A model generated the notes under the pieces. The model saw only the letters and a program-made list of their open reading frames with translations. It did no database searches and was not told the origin of the DNA. From Diadema setosum (lineage: Eukaryota > Echinodermata > Echinoidea > Diadematoida > Diadematidae): a DNA stretch of 64,000 nucleotides. Position numbers and translations under genes: made by a program. Of the stretch, positions 46,763-58,869 are shown piece by piece. The stretch lies in NCBI RefSeq assembly GCF_964275005.1, contig NC_092695.1:7407832-7471831 (forward strand), in the 5' to 3' direction. The stretch's first letter is position 1. The number at the start of each line of letters is the position of its first letter.

Positions 46763-49700
46763 ATGGAGGCTGTTGACAGAATGAGATACATTCCCTTTGG
46801 AGAGAGAGAGAAAAAGTGAGAGAGATAAGAAACTCTGTGAGTTTCTCTCCATACTCTTGCTACGTCAAAGGAAGACGTTATGGCAGCGTGGGTTAACAAT
46901 TATTGCACTGACCGTAGGAACCAGTTGATTTCCAAAGCAATCACAGATTAACACTTTCAGTCCCATGGGCAACATCTGTATATACAACGTCAGAATTTTA
47001 GCGTAGCCGTCATGAGAGGGTTAATGGATTCTTTGTGGTGTAATGATTGCTAATGCATTCCATCCATATTATTAAAGGTCCTTAGTAGTGGCCCTCACTC
47101 TTAAAGCATCATAGGGTTAAAGTCTCGAAATGATGCCAGAGACTTTTCCTAGCTACAAGTCATCAGTGTATGTAGTAAAAGTGCAATGACTGTCTTCCCA
47201 TACAGATCATGTGGCGCTGGAGTCAGATATTTTACAAGTTTTCATCACAAAGTGACTGGAGTCTGTCCTAGGAATGATAAAATGAATGGGACCTTTGATC
47301 CTTTTACAATTTTCAGATGTGTGGATGCAGTTGGTCCAAATACTTGATACCTTTAATACTCAATGCAGTGACAGACAAAACTTTGGAAGTGTTAGAGACT
47401 CCTCCACAAGAAGGCTATACCCCTGCAGGCTGCACCTGTAGTGTGCTTATATACCAGTAATTAACTCACTGACTATGGCAAGCTGATGGGCTGTGTGCAA
47501 AGTCTATGGAAATTTCAGAATCTTGTTGGAAATAGGTTAAAAGTCAACGAGGCTTTCACCTAAACCTCTTTTGTGCCCAGGCACAAGGCTTGCCAAGATT
47601 ATTCACCAGCATTCAGCATTCAGTAATCCCTCCATACTTGACTGAATAGTTTTAGCAATGTGCCTCAGTCCCGCAGAAAAGGCCACTGTGTCGTGTACAA
47701 TAGAGATTACACGGATTTGGTAACCTCTATTCATTGACTATTAGTTTCAAGACATCTAGATACCAGTTAGTAAAGACAGCACTCCAGCTTGTGTGCCAAT
47801 CAGCTGACAAACACACCATGGGTTAGGTAGATGTTGGTAAGTTACGTACTCACAAGTTGCCCAGAAGGCTGTTGATGAACCATGTTGGAAGCTTGTGTGC
47901 GCGTTTCCTCCACAAAAGATTTTAACGCTTTCAGAGGCTGTACCAGAATATAGATACATTGTACATGTTGGTGGAAATATGATGCACATGCTGTATTGTG
48001 ATATTATTCAAGAATTGTGTACTACACTCTAAGATGTGCACTAAATAAGGCTGTTATTATACATATGTGACAAACATTTTCTTGCTTAGAGAGCCAGATG
48101 AGGGGTTAATCAATCTATGATTATTGTCGATGCGCTGATTTTAAGAATGTGACAATCATTTTTCATATTTGCAGTTATTTCCTGTTACCAATATCACTCA
48201 AAAACAACTTCATATATCTAGGTACAATTTAGAATACATATGCATGACCTTGCAAATATGAGCTTATTAGAATTGATCATCCTCAAGGCAAAGGTCAAAG
48301 GTGAAGGGTCAACTGTGACAGCCCATATCAGAAGCAATAATTCAAGACCCAATTTATGAACTTCCAAACAGTCCTGACAAAGGTCTTAGCTATAATGAGA
48401 CTAGCTGTAAGATCTTTGGGAAGATGTTATGAAAATTCTGAAATTTTGAAAGAATATTCATGTGCTGTAACATTGTATGTATTTAAGAATTTAATTTCAA
48501 AATGGCACCATCATGAGCTATAAAAGAATGTTTATGAGATTAAAACTGACATGCTGAGGTCACAGAGGTCAAAGATCAAAGGTCAAGGGAAAGCAGTTGC
48601 CAGAAGGTTACAGCCAAGTGGAGTGGATTGACAGTATAGTGATCCGATCGTTCCAGATATTTGGAGTGAAATGAAAAGGACTAGACTAAGACATACCTTT
48701 TATTCTCACCTTGCCAAATTTCTCTTTTGTACATTGTGTGTCATGTAAACTCCATTATTTTATCGAGAAAATCTGCAGTGAAGGCTCACTGTGACGTAGG
48801 ATACCAGAATATCACAAGCCAGTGTCTACTACCAATGACATGATAGTGGACCTGGGGCTTTTTGTGTTGTGCTGTATCAAAATCATGAAAACTATCCAAT
48901 GAGCTGAACAAATTTTTTTCTTACCTGGGGCATTTCACTATCTACCTATTACAGTTTTACTCCGGCCATTGTTGGAACCTACTATGAATAGTTCGCAAAC
49001 CACTCGGTGAATTTAAATGAAAATTGGTCAATTCTGTGACATTTCTCTGAGGGGATCTTCGGAGATGAAAGTGCTCAGGGAAAAGTTGCTTTTATTGTCA
49101 CTCATTCCTGAAAGATGTAGTTCTGTTATGTAGATGCCTGTATATCAAGAGTTTACAGGATGTACACTTGACAGTTACTGTCGCGACTACAATGTAACTT
49201 GTATCTACATTGAGTGTATGATGTGACAGGTGAAATGAATATTTTGTTTTTATGAGACATTTTAGATATTTCTAGCCATTAAAGGCTGGTTAATTGTTTT
49301 TATTGTCGAGGTAACTTTGGCTGTGACTGATATTAAAGCCAGTCATTCTTTGATTGACTTGTCCGTCTGAACAAAGTGATAAAATACTATGCAAATTGCC
49401 AGTTTTTTTCAGCACTTGATTGTACCCATGTAAAAGATGCACAAACAAAATTAGCTGCTCTTTTCAAGTTTCCAAGTTATTTCAAACTTGGCTTTTCTTT
49501 TATGACTCTATGAGAGTCCATCACATAATCAAAATATACTTTGTGCAAATAGAGTAAAGCCATAAATTTTTCTGCAGTTGAGTTTCTCACTGTGTATGTT
49601 TCTAGTAACAAAACATTGAACACAATACCATAACACATCGTATGTTTGTTTGTTTATTTCATAGAATATATTATTTACCTGTTTTGCAAGGAATTCTTAA

Positions 49701-49800
49701 GAAATTTTATATGGTTCTGAGGGATGTATAGTATGTAGTGATTTACATAATGTTTATATGTGTAATAATTTACACAATAAAGCATACAACAATGAGACAA
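46763..49800 (+). other. CORO7: Likely CORO7 3' UTR with polyadenylation signal
   Basis: After the stop there is about 3 kb with no coding sequence. A canonical AATAAA lies at 49776-49781, followed by sequence with several T-rich runs, a plausible cleavage region near 49800. An ATTAAA-like hexamer near 47072 could give a shorter form. A degenerate copy of the GGTCAAAGG-bearing repeat lies at about 48180-48640 within this stretch. UTR limits are inference without transcript data. Confidence 0.4.
48180..48640. repeat. Second, degenerate copy of the GGTCAAAGGTCA-bearing repeat
   Basis: In the opposite orientation to the intronic block, this stretch holds AGGTCAAAGATCAAAGGTCA near 48568 and GCAAAGGTCAAAGGTGAAGG near 48292. 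It lacks the hairpin ends. It falls in the inferred CORO7 3' UTR. Confidence 0.45.
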
Positions 49801-50776
49801 ACCAGTTTCTTTCACGTTGAAATTTTGTTTCCATTACCAGAGTGGGTCTTCAGTTGTTTACTTTGTAAGGGAAAGATGAAAGACTACAATTGTACCAATC
49901 TCTTTTTTCTTTAATTTTTTTTTGTTTTTTTTTTGTTTTGATGAAGTTTTAAGAGTGACAGTGTCCACCATATTTTTGTACTAACTTCTAGTGCCATAGA
50001 TCTTTCACCAGGCACAATTGCCAGCTTTGCATATGTGTATTAAATTTTTTTTTATATACTGTCTTCATAAAAGTCATCCATCTTAGCAGTCCTTACAAGG
50101 TGTATTGGCTGTGTTGAACATAATAGTGTATTAGTTCATTGTTTCAAAATGAGAACTTTGAAACTGCAGTTTGGTCTAATCCGTGTATGCCATAGAAATC
50201 TTAATATATTTGATTATGCAATAATATACACAGCATTTGCTTACAGCATAATGTACACCCTTTTTCTTGTTTTCTTTGTGTATTCTAATTAACTACCAAA
50301 CACCCACTGATACAGTGTGTATTATACATAAAAAAGCATGGTCAAATCTAGAAGTACTCTGTTAGATGAGATTTTATTTACAAGTTCATTGTACTTTTCT
50401 TTCATGAACATGTACATGTTATCTATTCTTTGTCAACAACTGCAAATAGGAAATACCTTTGAACATGTGTCATGTGGTTTGTTTGTTTGTTTTCAGGTCA
50501 TAGTACTTTTCTTTCATATACACTTGTATCCATCCTTTGTCAATAACTTCAACAAGGAAATGCCTTGAAACATGTATTAGAAAAATGCCTCTGATATGAG
50601 AGAGGTACTGTACAAAGTAACCACTCTCAATAGTGAGCTTGGTGTTTGAAAGAACTTTTCAGTCCTTAAAACAGCTGATATGTGTGATTGAACATTGCAA
50701 GAAAAGTTTGGACAGAATCAGAATCAATCAACTGGTGAAGATTAGTGCCAACATTTCAAATAACAAAACGGTATGC

Positions 50777-51223
50777 ATATTTGACTGTGCATCACAAAAC
50801 CAATGAAAAGTTGCACACCATGATTTTACACTAGGACTCACGTTAGATGAAACGTGTCAACATAGTCAATCTTTATATCTTTATATATTTTCTGAAAGAG
50901 CCATTCTTCTATGTAATTTTAAAGTTTGGGATCCTAAAACAAATAGGAAGTTGCGTTTTTGCAGTTTTTTTTTAAGAACACTTATTGTATAATAGTATGA
51001 TTAGGTATTATATCCCAGAGGCCCCTTTTCATTGCTTAAAAATCCTTTACACAATCTTCACTAAATTTGATAACTTTTGAAAAGATAATGCAACTGAATT
51101 TCAAGACCTCTTGGCCACCAGTTTTCTACTGTGTGTACTTTTTTCCATTATCGTATATAAAATACAAATTACAATTACTTGTATTAAATTATATATCATT
51201 TTAAAGCTTAAAGTCTGCTCACT

Positions 51224-51256
<33 letters not shown>

Positions 51257-51298
51257 GTGTGGCAACTTTTGGGCGGTTTTGTGATGTAGGGTCACAAA
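50777..51298. mobile_element. TGTGAC-family TIR element, copy D, shortened
   Basis: It begins TTTGACTGTGCATCACAAAA and ends TTTTGTGATGTAGGGTCACA. The middle section is missing relative to copies A-C, and a poly-A run (51225-51255) lies near the right end. It is located between CORO7 and GM2A. Confidence 0.75.
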
Positions 51299-51952
51299 TT
51301 TGGAGTTACTGTCAGGGTTTACTACCCCCTGTCAGTAATTGGCAATATGACTGTAATTTCAAATATGTTTAGTTGTGATCTGCATAACACAGACAGGCCA
51401 AGGAAACAGAGTTAATGATCCTTCCTTCTATGTGCTGTATTTGCATGTTGTCTTTTTGTTAAGAACACGAAATCACTTCTTGCCATTCCATTATTTGCAT
51501 TTTTCTTTCACGAGTGTGCATTTTCCAGTTCATTTCTCACTTTATAGAATTATAAACATACACGGATGTACAGTTGTGAGTTCATTTATGTCATTGTCTT
51601 AGTTGATTTGATTTTATGTACTCACAAGTATACACTGGAATCATATCATTGCATGTGTGGACAGTTTGGACTTTACACTAACATACATTGTATGCCTTTT
51701 TCTTTCTCAAAAGTTTCAAGTGAGATAACTCACAGTTATGTCATTTTCTGCAAGTGGATTAACAAATTTGCACTTTGATATTTTCTTTACATTCGTATTT
51801 GCCCAGATCATATTTTCCTCTTTACATTTTATGCACTTGGAAGGCAGCCAGTGTTAATGACAAGCCCTTCAATGTGAAGTTATTGTATTGCAAGTTAAAC
51901 TCAGTTTATTTCAAAATATATAAGCCCTGCTTATTTTACTTGTAGCTAGAGG

Positions 51953-51954
<2 letters not shown>

Positions 51955-52003
<49 letters not shown>
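51955..52003. repeat. CA microsatellite
   Basis: About 24 uninterrupted CA dinucleotides. Shorter CA runs lie at 10010-10037 and 43625-43653. Confidence 0.95.
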
Positions 52004-52005
<2 letters not shown>

Positions 52006-53813
52006 TATCAAGAAAAAAACAGTCCACACAATTGTAGCAAATTCTACTTACACAACCTAAAAAAAAAAGTGGAATGTTCTTTATATGAGTGTATAAAAAT
52101 TGTATGAAATGTTGTTCATAACATCATGAAAATGGTAATAAAGATGAACTTTCTACCAGAAATTATGGTAATTTTTTAGTGTTTTTGGCAATTTTCTTTC
52201 ATCTAATTTTTTATACATCATTCTATATTTGCATAATTCATGATGGAGATTTTATTCCCTGTGCCTGTGTGTGTTTGTCTTTGTGTGTTTCATTCTGAAA
52301 GGAGGGCAACAAAAGTGTACATTGTTGATTTAGCCAACATCATTCTATTTGTTCAGCTATTTGATATTGATGAAGTTCTTCATGTCTGATCTAAATTCAA
52401 TGCATGAGTTCTGTCACAGGTGAAAATGATCTACAGTATTCAGGGAGGTATTTCTTGCAACATTTTCTAATTTAGGCCTATGCCAATGTGTGTGTTGGGG
52501 GGGGGGGAGGGGTGTAGGACATATTTCATACACAAATGATCTAAACTCTCAATATTACATCATCAAAACACTGAACAAAAAAAAAATCAAACAGACATGC
52601 TAGATTTCTACATATTTTATTGCCACATACAGACAACTACATAATTATATGTTAGAAATACAGCATAATATTATATTCTAAAATCCTTGTAGATTAAAAT
52701 TCACAGTCATCAGGATTACAATTTCATGTTTGTGAAAATAATGCTGACTTCTATCAAAAATATAAAATTGAACATTCATCTTGCCATCAAACACGTACAC
52801 ACCACTTGGAAGACATTACCGTTCCATAAAAAACATGCACACTTATCAGCAGAACATCAGGACTCTCCAGCACTCTCAGATGTTATTAGCAAGTATTGAT
52901 CTCATTAAAGTTAATCATTTATCTTCAGAAAATAATGAAATGATATAATGTTAACTGCACATGATGTACAATGTCAACAAGATATCATTTTGTGCGAGTA
53001 TTTCCAGGTCGAGAGAGAGGGGTCCAAGAGCAAAATTATTGCTTAGAACTAATGGAAAATCTGGAAGAGAAATTCATGCATGCGTGCATGTCATATTTTC
53101 AGAACAATACATAGCGTGGCACACAAAATAGCAGAGTTTGATTTGCAGATGAAACATGTTTCTGCTTTCTACAGGACTTGTTCAATCTAGTTTGCGTTTG
53201 TGCAGCGTCTTCAAATCCTCTCACACTCTAAGCATTGTTCTTGGAAGAAGAAAAAAAAAAAAAACACCAGAAAGAGAACTGACAAAGCTTTTGTGTTTCT
53301 GAGTAAATCATGAAATAAGACTTTTTTTTTCTAGTTTGAGACAAGTATGTTTCCACACAAAAACCAAAACTTTTGCACTCTTATTCCTGCTGTTAAGTTG
53401 TTTAATTACCAAACATAATTGTATTAGTCACATATCTGATAGGGTAATCGCATTCAAGGTAGTATTTTTAAAACACATTTTGTCAAAGAATCATTTTGTG
53501 TGCTTACCGGAAAAATTTTCCACAACACCAAGAAGCAGAAATGAACTTTTGTTGTTGTTGTTGTGTGTGTGTGTGTGTGTGTGTGTGGGGGGGGGGGGGA
53601 TATGGTACAACTGTATATATCATAATGTGGATACCTACCTATATATACAATACACCGACATAAATTACATAAAAATTCAAAGGCACAAACATTGCTTAGT
53701 CACAGATGATGTAAAAATATAGACTGACTAAAAAATCTGAGGATTGGGAAGCTCATGATTGGACTCATTAACATCGCCTTGGTCCCATCACCACTCCAGT
53801 CTATCTCCTCTAA

Positions 53814-54432
53814 AGGGGAAATCCAGTCCAAATATAAGTTACATGTAGTCTGATAAAAAAAAAAAGAGTAAAATCTTACGAGTTCAACGGTGAAAATTTG
53901 ACTGAAATCGGATGAAAAATAAGGAAGACATGACATTTTGAAGTCTTGCTAATTTCTGCAAAACAGTTCTTGTACAGTGAATATGAATATGCAAATGAGT
54001 GAGCTAACCATGCCCTACCCTCACAATTTTCCTACGATTGTGTACAAAAAAAAGTCAAAAATTCAATGTTTCTGACATTGAAGTCTGAAACATGTTATTT
54101 TTGGTTGAATAACTTAAGAATAGTGATCAGTTATATAGACATACGAAGATTTGAGCCTTGGGCATAATAACGTTTCAATGAAAACTGGAAATTTCACAGT
54201 CTTACGTACAAACTATATGGTAAGTTGTGAGGGGATGACGTAATCACTTTGCCATTTGCATATTCATGTTGACTGTTCAAGAACTATTTCCCCCAAAAAA
54301 TAGTGAAAATCCAAAATGTCACAACTTCCTTATTTTTCTTCCAATTTGGATAAAAATTATACCGTTGAACTCTTAATATTTTTACTCTTTCTTTAATATC
54401 AGACTAACTTATACTTGGACTGGATTTCCCCT
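53814..54432. mobile_element. Fold-back element with GGGGAAATCCAGTCCAA termini, TTAA-type flanks
   Basis: The left end AGGGGAAATCCAGTCCAAAT is the inverse of the right end (TTGGACTGGATTTCCCCT), and the inversion extends inward (AAGTTA...TAACTT and a shared TCAGACTA). The flanks are CTAA and TTAA, fitting a TTAA target duplication with one change. No coding capacity is present. A diverged right half of the same family lies at about 42040-42290 and a left part at 12298. Confidence 0.75.
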
Positions 54433-54865
54433 TTAACACTGACTGATACTGCTACAGTTGAAAAAATAGGTATTCTTATATACACTTCCGAACTTTTTTC
54501 AATGAAAACAGAGGTCGCAGTCTGCTTTACTCATTCTTCAACTTATTTGCGTATTAAGGGATATTGTCCTACCTTGTACACAAGTTAGTATTAAAATTCA
54601 CAAATTCATGTCATCAAATTTCCAAATTCATCTTCTCTTAAGATCATGGATAATCTAAGGTGCCATTGAACAAGAAGAAAAGTACTGTCATAATTAGTCA
54701 GGTGCAGCTATTTGCTATAATACATGTTACTTGAATTAATGCTAGAATTGGAGTTTGACCTCAGGTGAAGCGATTAAAACTTTGATTATTCGCATAATTG
54801 TAGTTTTCACTTTCTCCTGTGTGTTGCACACATACAAAACCATCTCACATTATTGCATGATTTAA

Positions 54866-55250
54866 AGGGAATGTATAGTTTTGGTTGAGACTTATCTTCA
54901 GGTTTATAACATTTTTTTGGGTGAGATAATGAGAAACCTCGTATAAACTATAAAAGAGCATGTAATTCCGAGAAGGATTCAGCATTTACTTGATGAAAGA
55001 TGGTCTCGAAATGGCTGAGATATCCAAAAAAGCGATCCTAATAAAATCAACTGGTCATGGCTTTTACTAGGATATCTTTGTTTTACCTTGTTTTGGGATA
55101 TCTCAGTCATTTCAAAACCAATTTACATCAAATAAGCTTTTGATTCCCCTTAGAATTGTATGCTCTTTAACATTTCATAGCGTGATTTCTAACTATCCAG
55201 CAAAATGTTACAAGCTGAATCCTCACCTCAACCAGTGCTTTACAGTCCCT
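54866..55250. mobile_element. TTAA fold-back MITE, copy 5
   Basis: Ends AGGGAATGTATAGTTTTGG and a right end finishing TTTACAGTCCCT are flanked by TTAA at 54862-54865 and 55251-55254. It lies about 180 bases beyond the GM2A stop, so it may be transcribed in the 3' UTR. Confidence 0.85.
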
Positions 55251-55431
55251 TTAAAGTCCAACAACCTCCCTATGCATGGATGGTATTAAACACCAACTGC
55301 TGAACAGAAACTCGGGTGCTGAATTGTGGTGGTCAAGTCATTATCAGTTCATTCATACTCTTCGGCAAGTCATTTTTGTGATTCTCTATGCCTCAGAACA
55401 GCACACACTACAATTCTACCTCCTTTGACAA

Positions 55432-56760
55432 TTAATTCAGGGTGAATTTGGCGACGTAGCAACCAAGCATGTTCCCCTTACTGTCTTTCATCTCAATCGT
55501 GGCCTCATAGTCTCCAGAGGTCAAGAACGATGGAAGTCCAGATGTATCGACAGGAAAAGCTGTGGGTGGGAGTGTGTAATTGCCCTATGGAGACAAACAA
55601 CAAGATAAAAGAATATGTGATAATGTTGATGCAAGCGACTGTACAGTTAACTGTCCTCACAGATAGTATCCTTACAATGGAATGAATGCTTCAATCACTT
55701 ACAGAACAGTAGGATCCGACATATCCCCTATTAAAAGTAAAATGCCCAATCAATGTTCAACTGGAACTCTGCATCAAAGTTTCTGTCTGAAAAGGAGTTT
55801 TTATTGGATTTAGTTTATTTTTCTGCAGTACAGGCATCATCAATACCTTGAGGGTAGAACGATAGACTGCAGTACTGATTTCAAATTCAAATTCAAATTT
55901 CAATTCAATCTAAATTTCATGCAAACCTCTGTGATAGAGGTTGTCCATGACAACCAGAAGGTTTGCACAAGGCTTATCTGACAAGGCATGTACTACTATT
56001 GTGTGCAGATTGGATTGCAAGGATTAAAATGTTTGCATAAAGCAATGCCTTTTGATTATCAATTTGGCTTAAAACAAGAGAGCAAAGCGATGATGATGAT
56101 AATGAAGATTAAGTTTCATCCAAACAAAATGGGACGGAATGTGATATGAAATATGAAAATATCTTACATTACTGTAAAAGTAGATATTTTTGTGTGACTA
56201 ATTTTTCACACTTGGCCAGGCAAAAAGAGTATCACTTGTTTTTAATTCCACGGAATCAAGACATCAACTACTGGAACATACGGCAAGCAAAAATATTCGC
56301 ATGCTTTTATTTTTGCGCTAGTTTCTGGTTGCGCGAAATGTGCGAAAATTTAAACGCCACGAAAATGTCCACTTTTACAGTACTCCTTGCGAAATTCTGG
56401 TCACAAAGTAACCCTACGAAGCGGTCCATTCCAGACACTAGCATTGGAAAAAAAAAAATGATAGACCTCCTTGTGATCCACTCCACATCATTATGGCAAC
56501 AGGCATCAAACAGTTTCAACCAGGCACCACTGTCGTATGACAGAAGGTGACTGATAGAACATGGAGATGGCTTCATTGCACTGACCTTGCTGAAGGGACA
56601 GTGGCACGGCAAGTCAGCTTTGATGAACTGAGATGGGCAGGCCTCTGGGAAGGCCTGGGTCAGGAGGTCACAGCCGTCGTCATAGGTACAGGAGCCAACG
56701 TTGTCAACGCAGGGAATGGTGATCCACACAACCACCTGTTCGGTTAAGAGGAGGAGAACA

Positions 56761-56793
<33 letters not shown>

Positions 56794-58802
56794 AATAAAC
56801 AACCATTTTTATAGAGTGTAAATTATATTTAAGTCTCTTTGTCTGTCCGCCCTCCTCTGCCTTTTGTCTGTACGTCCTCCTGCTCTAATCCCCCTCCCTT
56901 TACCTGTTGGGCTCCTTACCCGATACCTCCCACCCTCTCCTTTGTTTTCTTTGTTCTGTGTACCCAGCCTGTCCCTGACTGTTCTTGCTGTGTGAAGTCC
57001 TTATATGTGATTGCTTTCCCTGCCTGTTTGTCATTTTGCCTCTGATGAAGATTCTGCTAGGATCAAAAGCTCAGGCCCCTTTTGACTCCATTTAAGTCTC
57101 TAAGCGCTTATGGAAATCACAATATCACCAGGCATCCTTGAGAGAAGACTAACTCTGGTCTTGGTGGCTCTAGTAGTGGCTGGTCTCTTTTGTCTAAAGA
57201 TTTTCACTTTCTATTCAGTGTAATCTTCTGAGATAGGATTAGGTAACAAGATAGTTTTTCATCTGTGCTCTCAAGCTATATTGCATCACTCTGATATCAA
57301 AGAATTCCATAAACTTATTTTTCCTTCATTTGATTTCAATAATGCATATTGCATGTATAGACAATCTGTATGACTTTCTAGAGCAGAATAGATTTCTTCT
57401 CGATATTCATCTTAAAAAAATATTTAAAAAAACTTATTTCTGCTGTACATAGGAGGACATTTGTTGCCAACTTAGTAGGAAAATCCAGTCTTAATCTTTT
57501 CAAGGGTTTGGCTATCTACAAAAAAAAAGAAGAAGAAAACAGCAAGAATAATAAAGATATAAATCATATCTAAATATATCACATGTACAGAGAGTGCTTA
57601 GTACATCATTCCCTACAAGAAGCAGTACTTGTAGGAATCTTTGCATAATCTAATGAGGAAATCTGAATAGTTGTGGTTTGTATTTCACCTCATAAACAAA
57701 GGAGACAGTGCCAGTATCAAAACCTTCAACATAATTTGTAAATTGAGAAGTAAAGTTTATGCCATAATATTAACCAAACCATAGTCAATAATAAATCAAA
57801 TACATGTACCAAACTTCCTTTCTGAGTGAAACCAAATACCTGCCAGGAAGTACAAGAACACTGATTAATGTTGTTGCACAATAGCTGTTTCGATCCTGTG
57901 AAGAGATTTTCAAAACTTGTTCCTGTCACTGATTAGTTCTTTAAAATTAATCTCTGTCCTCTTGAAATATTCTTTTGTGATGTGGTTGTATCATTTAATA
58001 TAATCAAAAGGGACACATGTGGCTAAAAGAAATAACCAAAAACAAACAAACAAAAATTCATGCAAAAGCAAACCAAAAACAGCAAAGGAGATTATCCACA
58101 TGATAATATCAACTCAGATGGTTACCACATTGTGTGTTAATCCATGTGAGTCTTATTTAAAACATGAAAAACAAAAGATAATAGCAACATTTATTTTACA
58201 ATATTTTAGACTCTTTCATTAAGCTGTTATTTCTATATTCAATGATGTGTGATATGAAGGGTGGATAAACAGCAGCTGTTTCATTTGAGGGTACATTTTT
58301 TCACACTTATATACTCTAATTGGCACTGATTTGTTCCTTTAATTTCATGTCTATTAACAGAATTCAAAGACAATATCCACCCTCGAAGATGACCCATCCA
58401 TGATAAAAAGAGGAAGGATGCCACTTAGTGGATCTGAGTTGGATTGATAGTGGAAACTGGTTAACGCGTAAACCAGAAACTGAAGTTCTCAGAACTTCCT
58501 GCTAGACTACAAGGTCTCACAGCAATATCTACACACATAAAAGATTGCAGGTGCATTAGTCAAAAAAAAAAAAGGAGAAAAGTTCAAGGGGTAGGCTTCT
58601 CCACGTGCACCATGAAGTATCTATGCTTTTTGTTCCTTGATAATTTAATCTCTTTTCATGCACTGATAGGAGTTTAATGACATTTTGCAATGCATACATA
58701 GGACAACATTTTTTTTTTGGAACATTCAACAAGCAGTTGATTTCATAATCTTGGATCCTAATTGTAGTTAATTGTAGGACTTGGGCAATGAGAACTGTTG
58801 CC

Positions 58803-58869
<67 letters not shown>

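Larger units (their letters stand above)
49801..52589. other. Intergenic stretch between convergent CORO7 and GM2A
   Basis: Apart from the shortened TGTGAC element and the CA run, I see no gene. An AATAAA near 52138 could serve a longer CORO7 transcript. Confidence 0.5.
52590..55431 (-). other. GM2A: Possible GM2A 3' UTR
   Basis: The minus-strand AATAAA nearest to the GM2A stop that I could find lies at 52616-52621 (TTTATT on the plus strand), which would give a 3' UTR of about 2.8 kb. It would contain a TTAA MITE (54866-55250) and a second fold-back element (53814-54432). This is weak: a variant signal nearer the stop may be used. Confidence 0.25.

Noticed and set aside
57050-57080. Hammerhead ribozyme-like CTGATGAAGATTCTGCTAGG plus AAAAGC
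   Set aside because: Stem II can form (GATTC/GGATC), but the conserved G of GAAA is absent, the flanking GCCT/AGGC pairing does not fit hammerhead stems I and III, and no cleavage-site strand was found.
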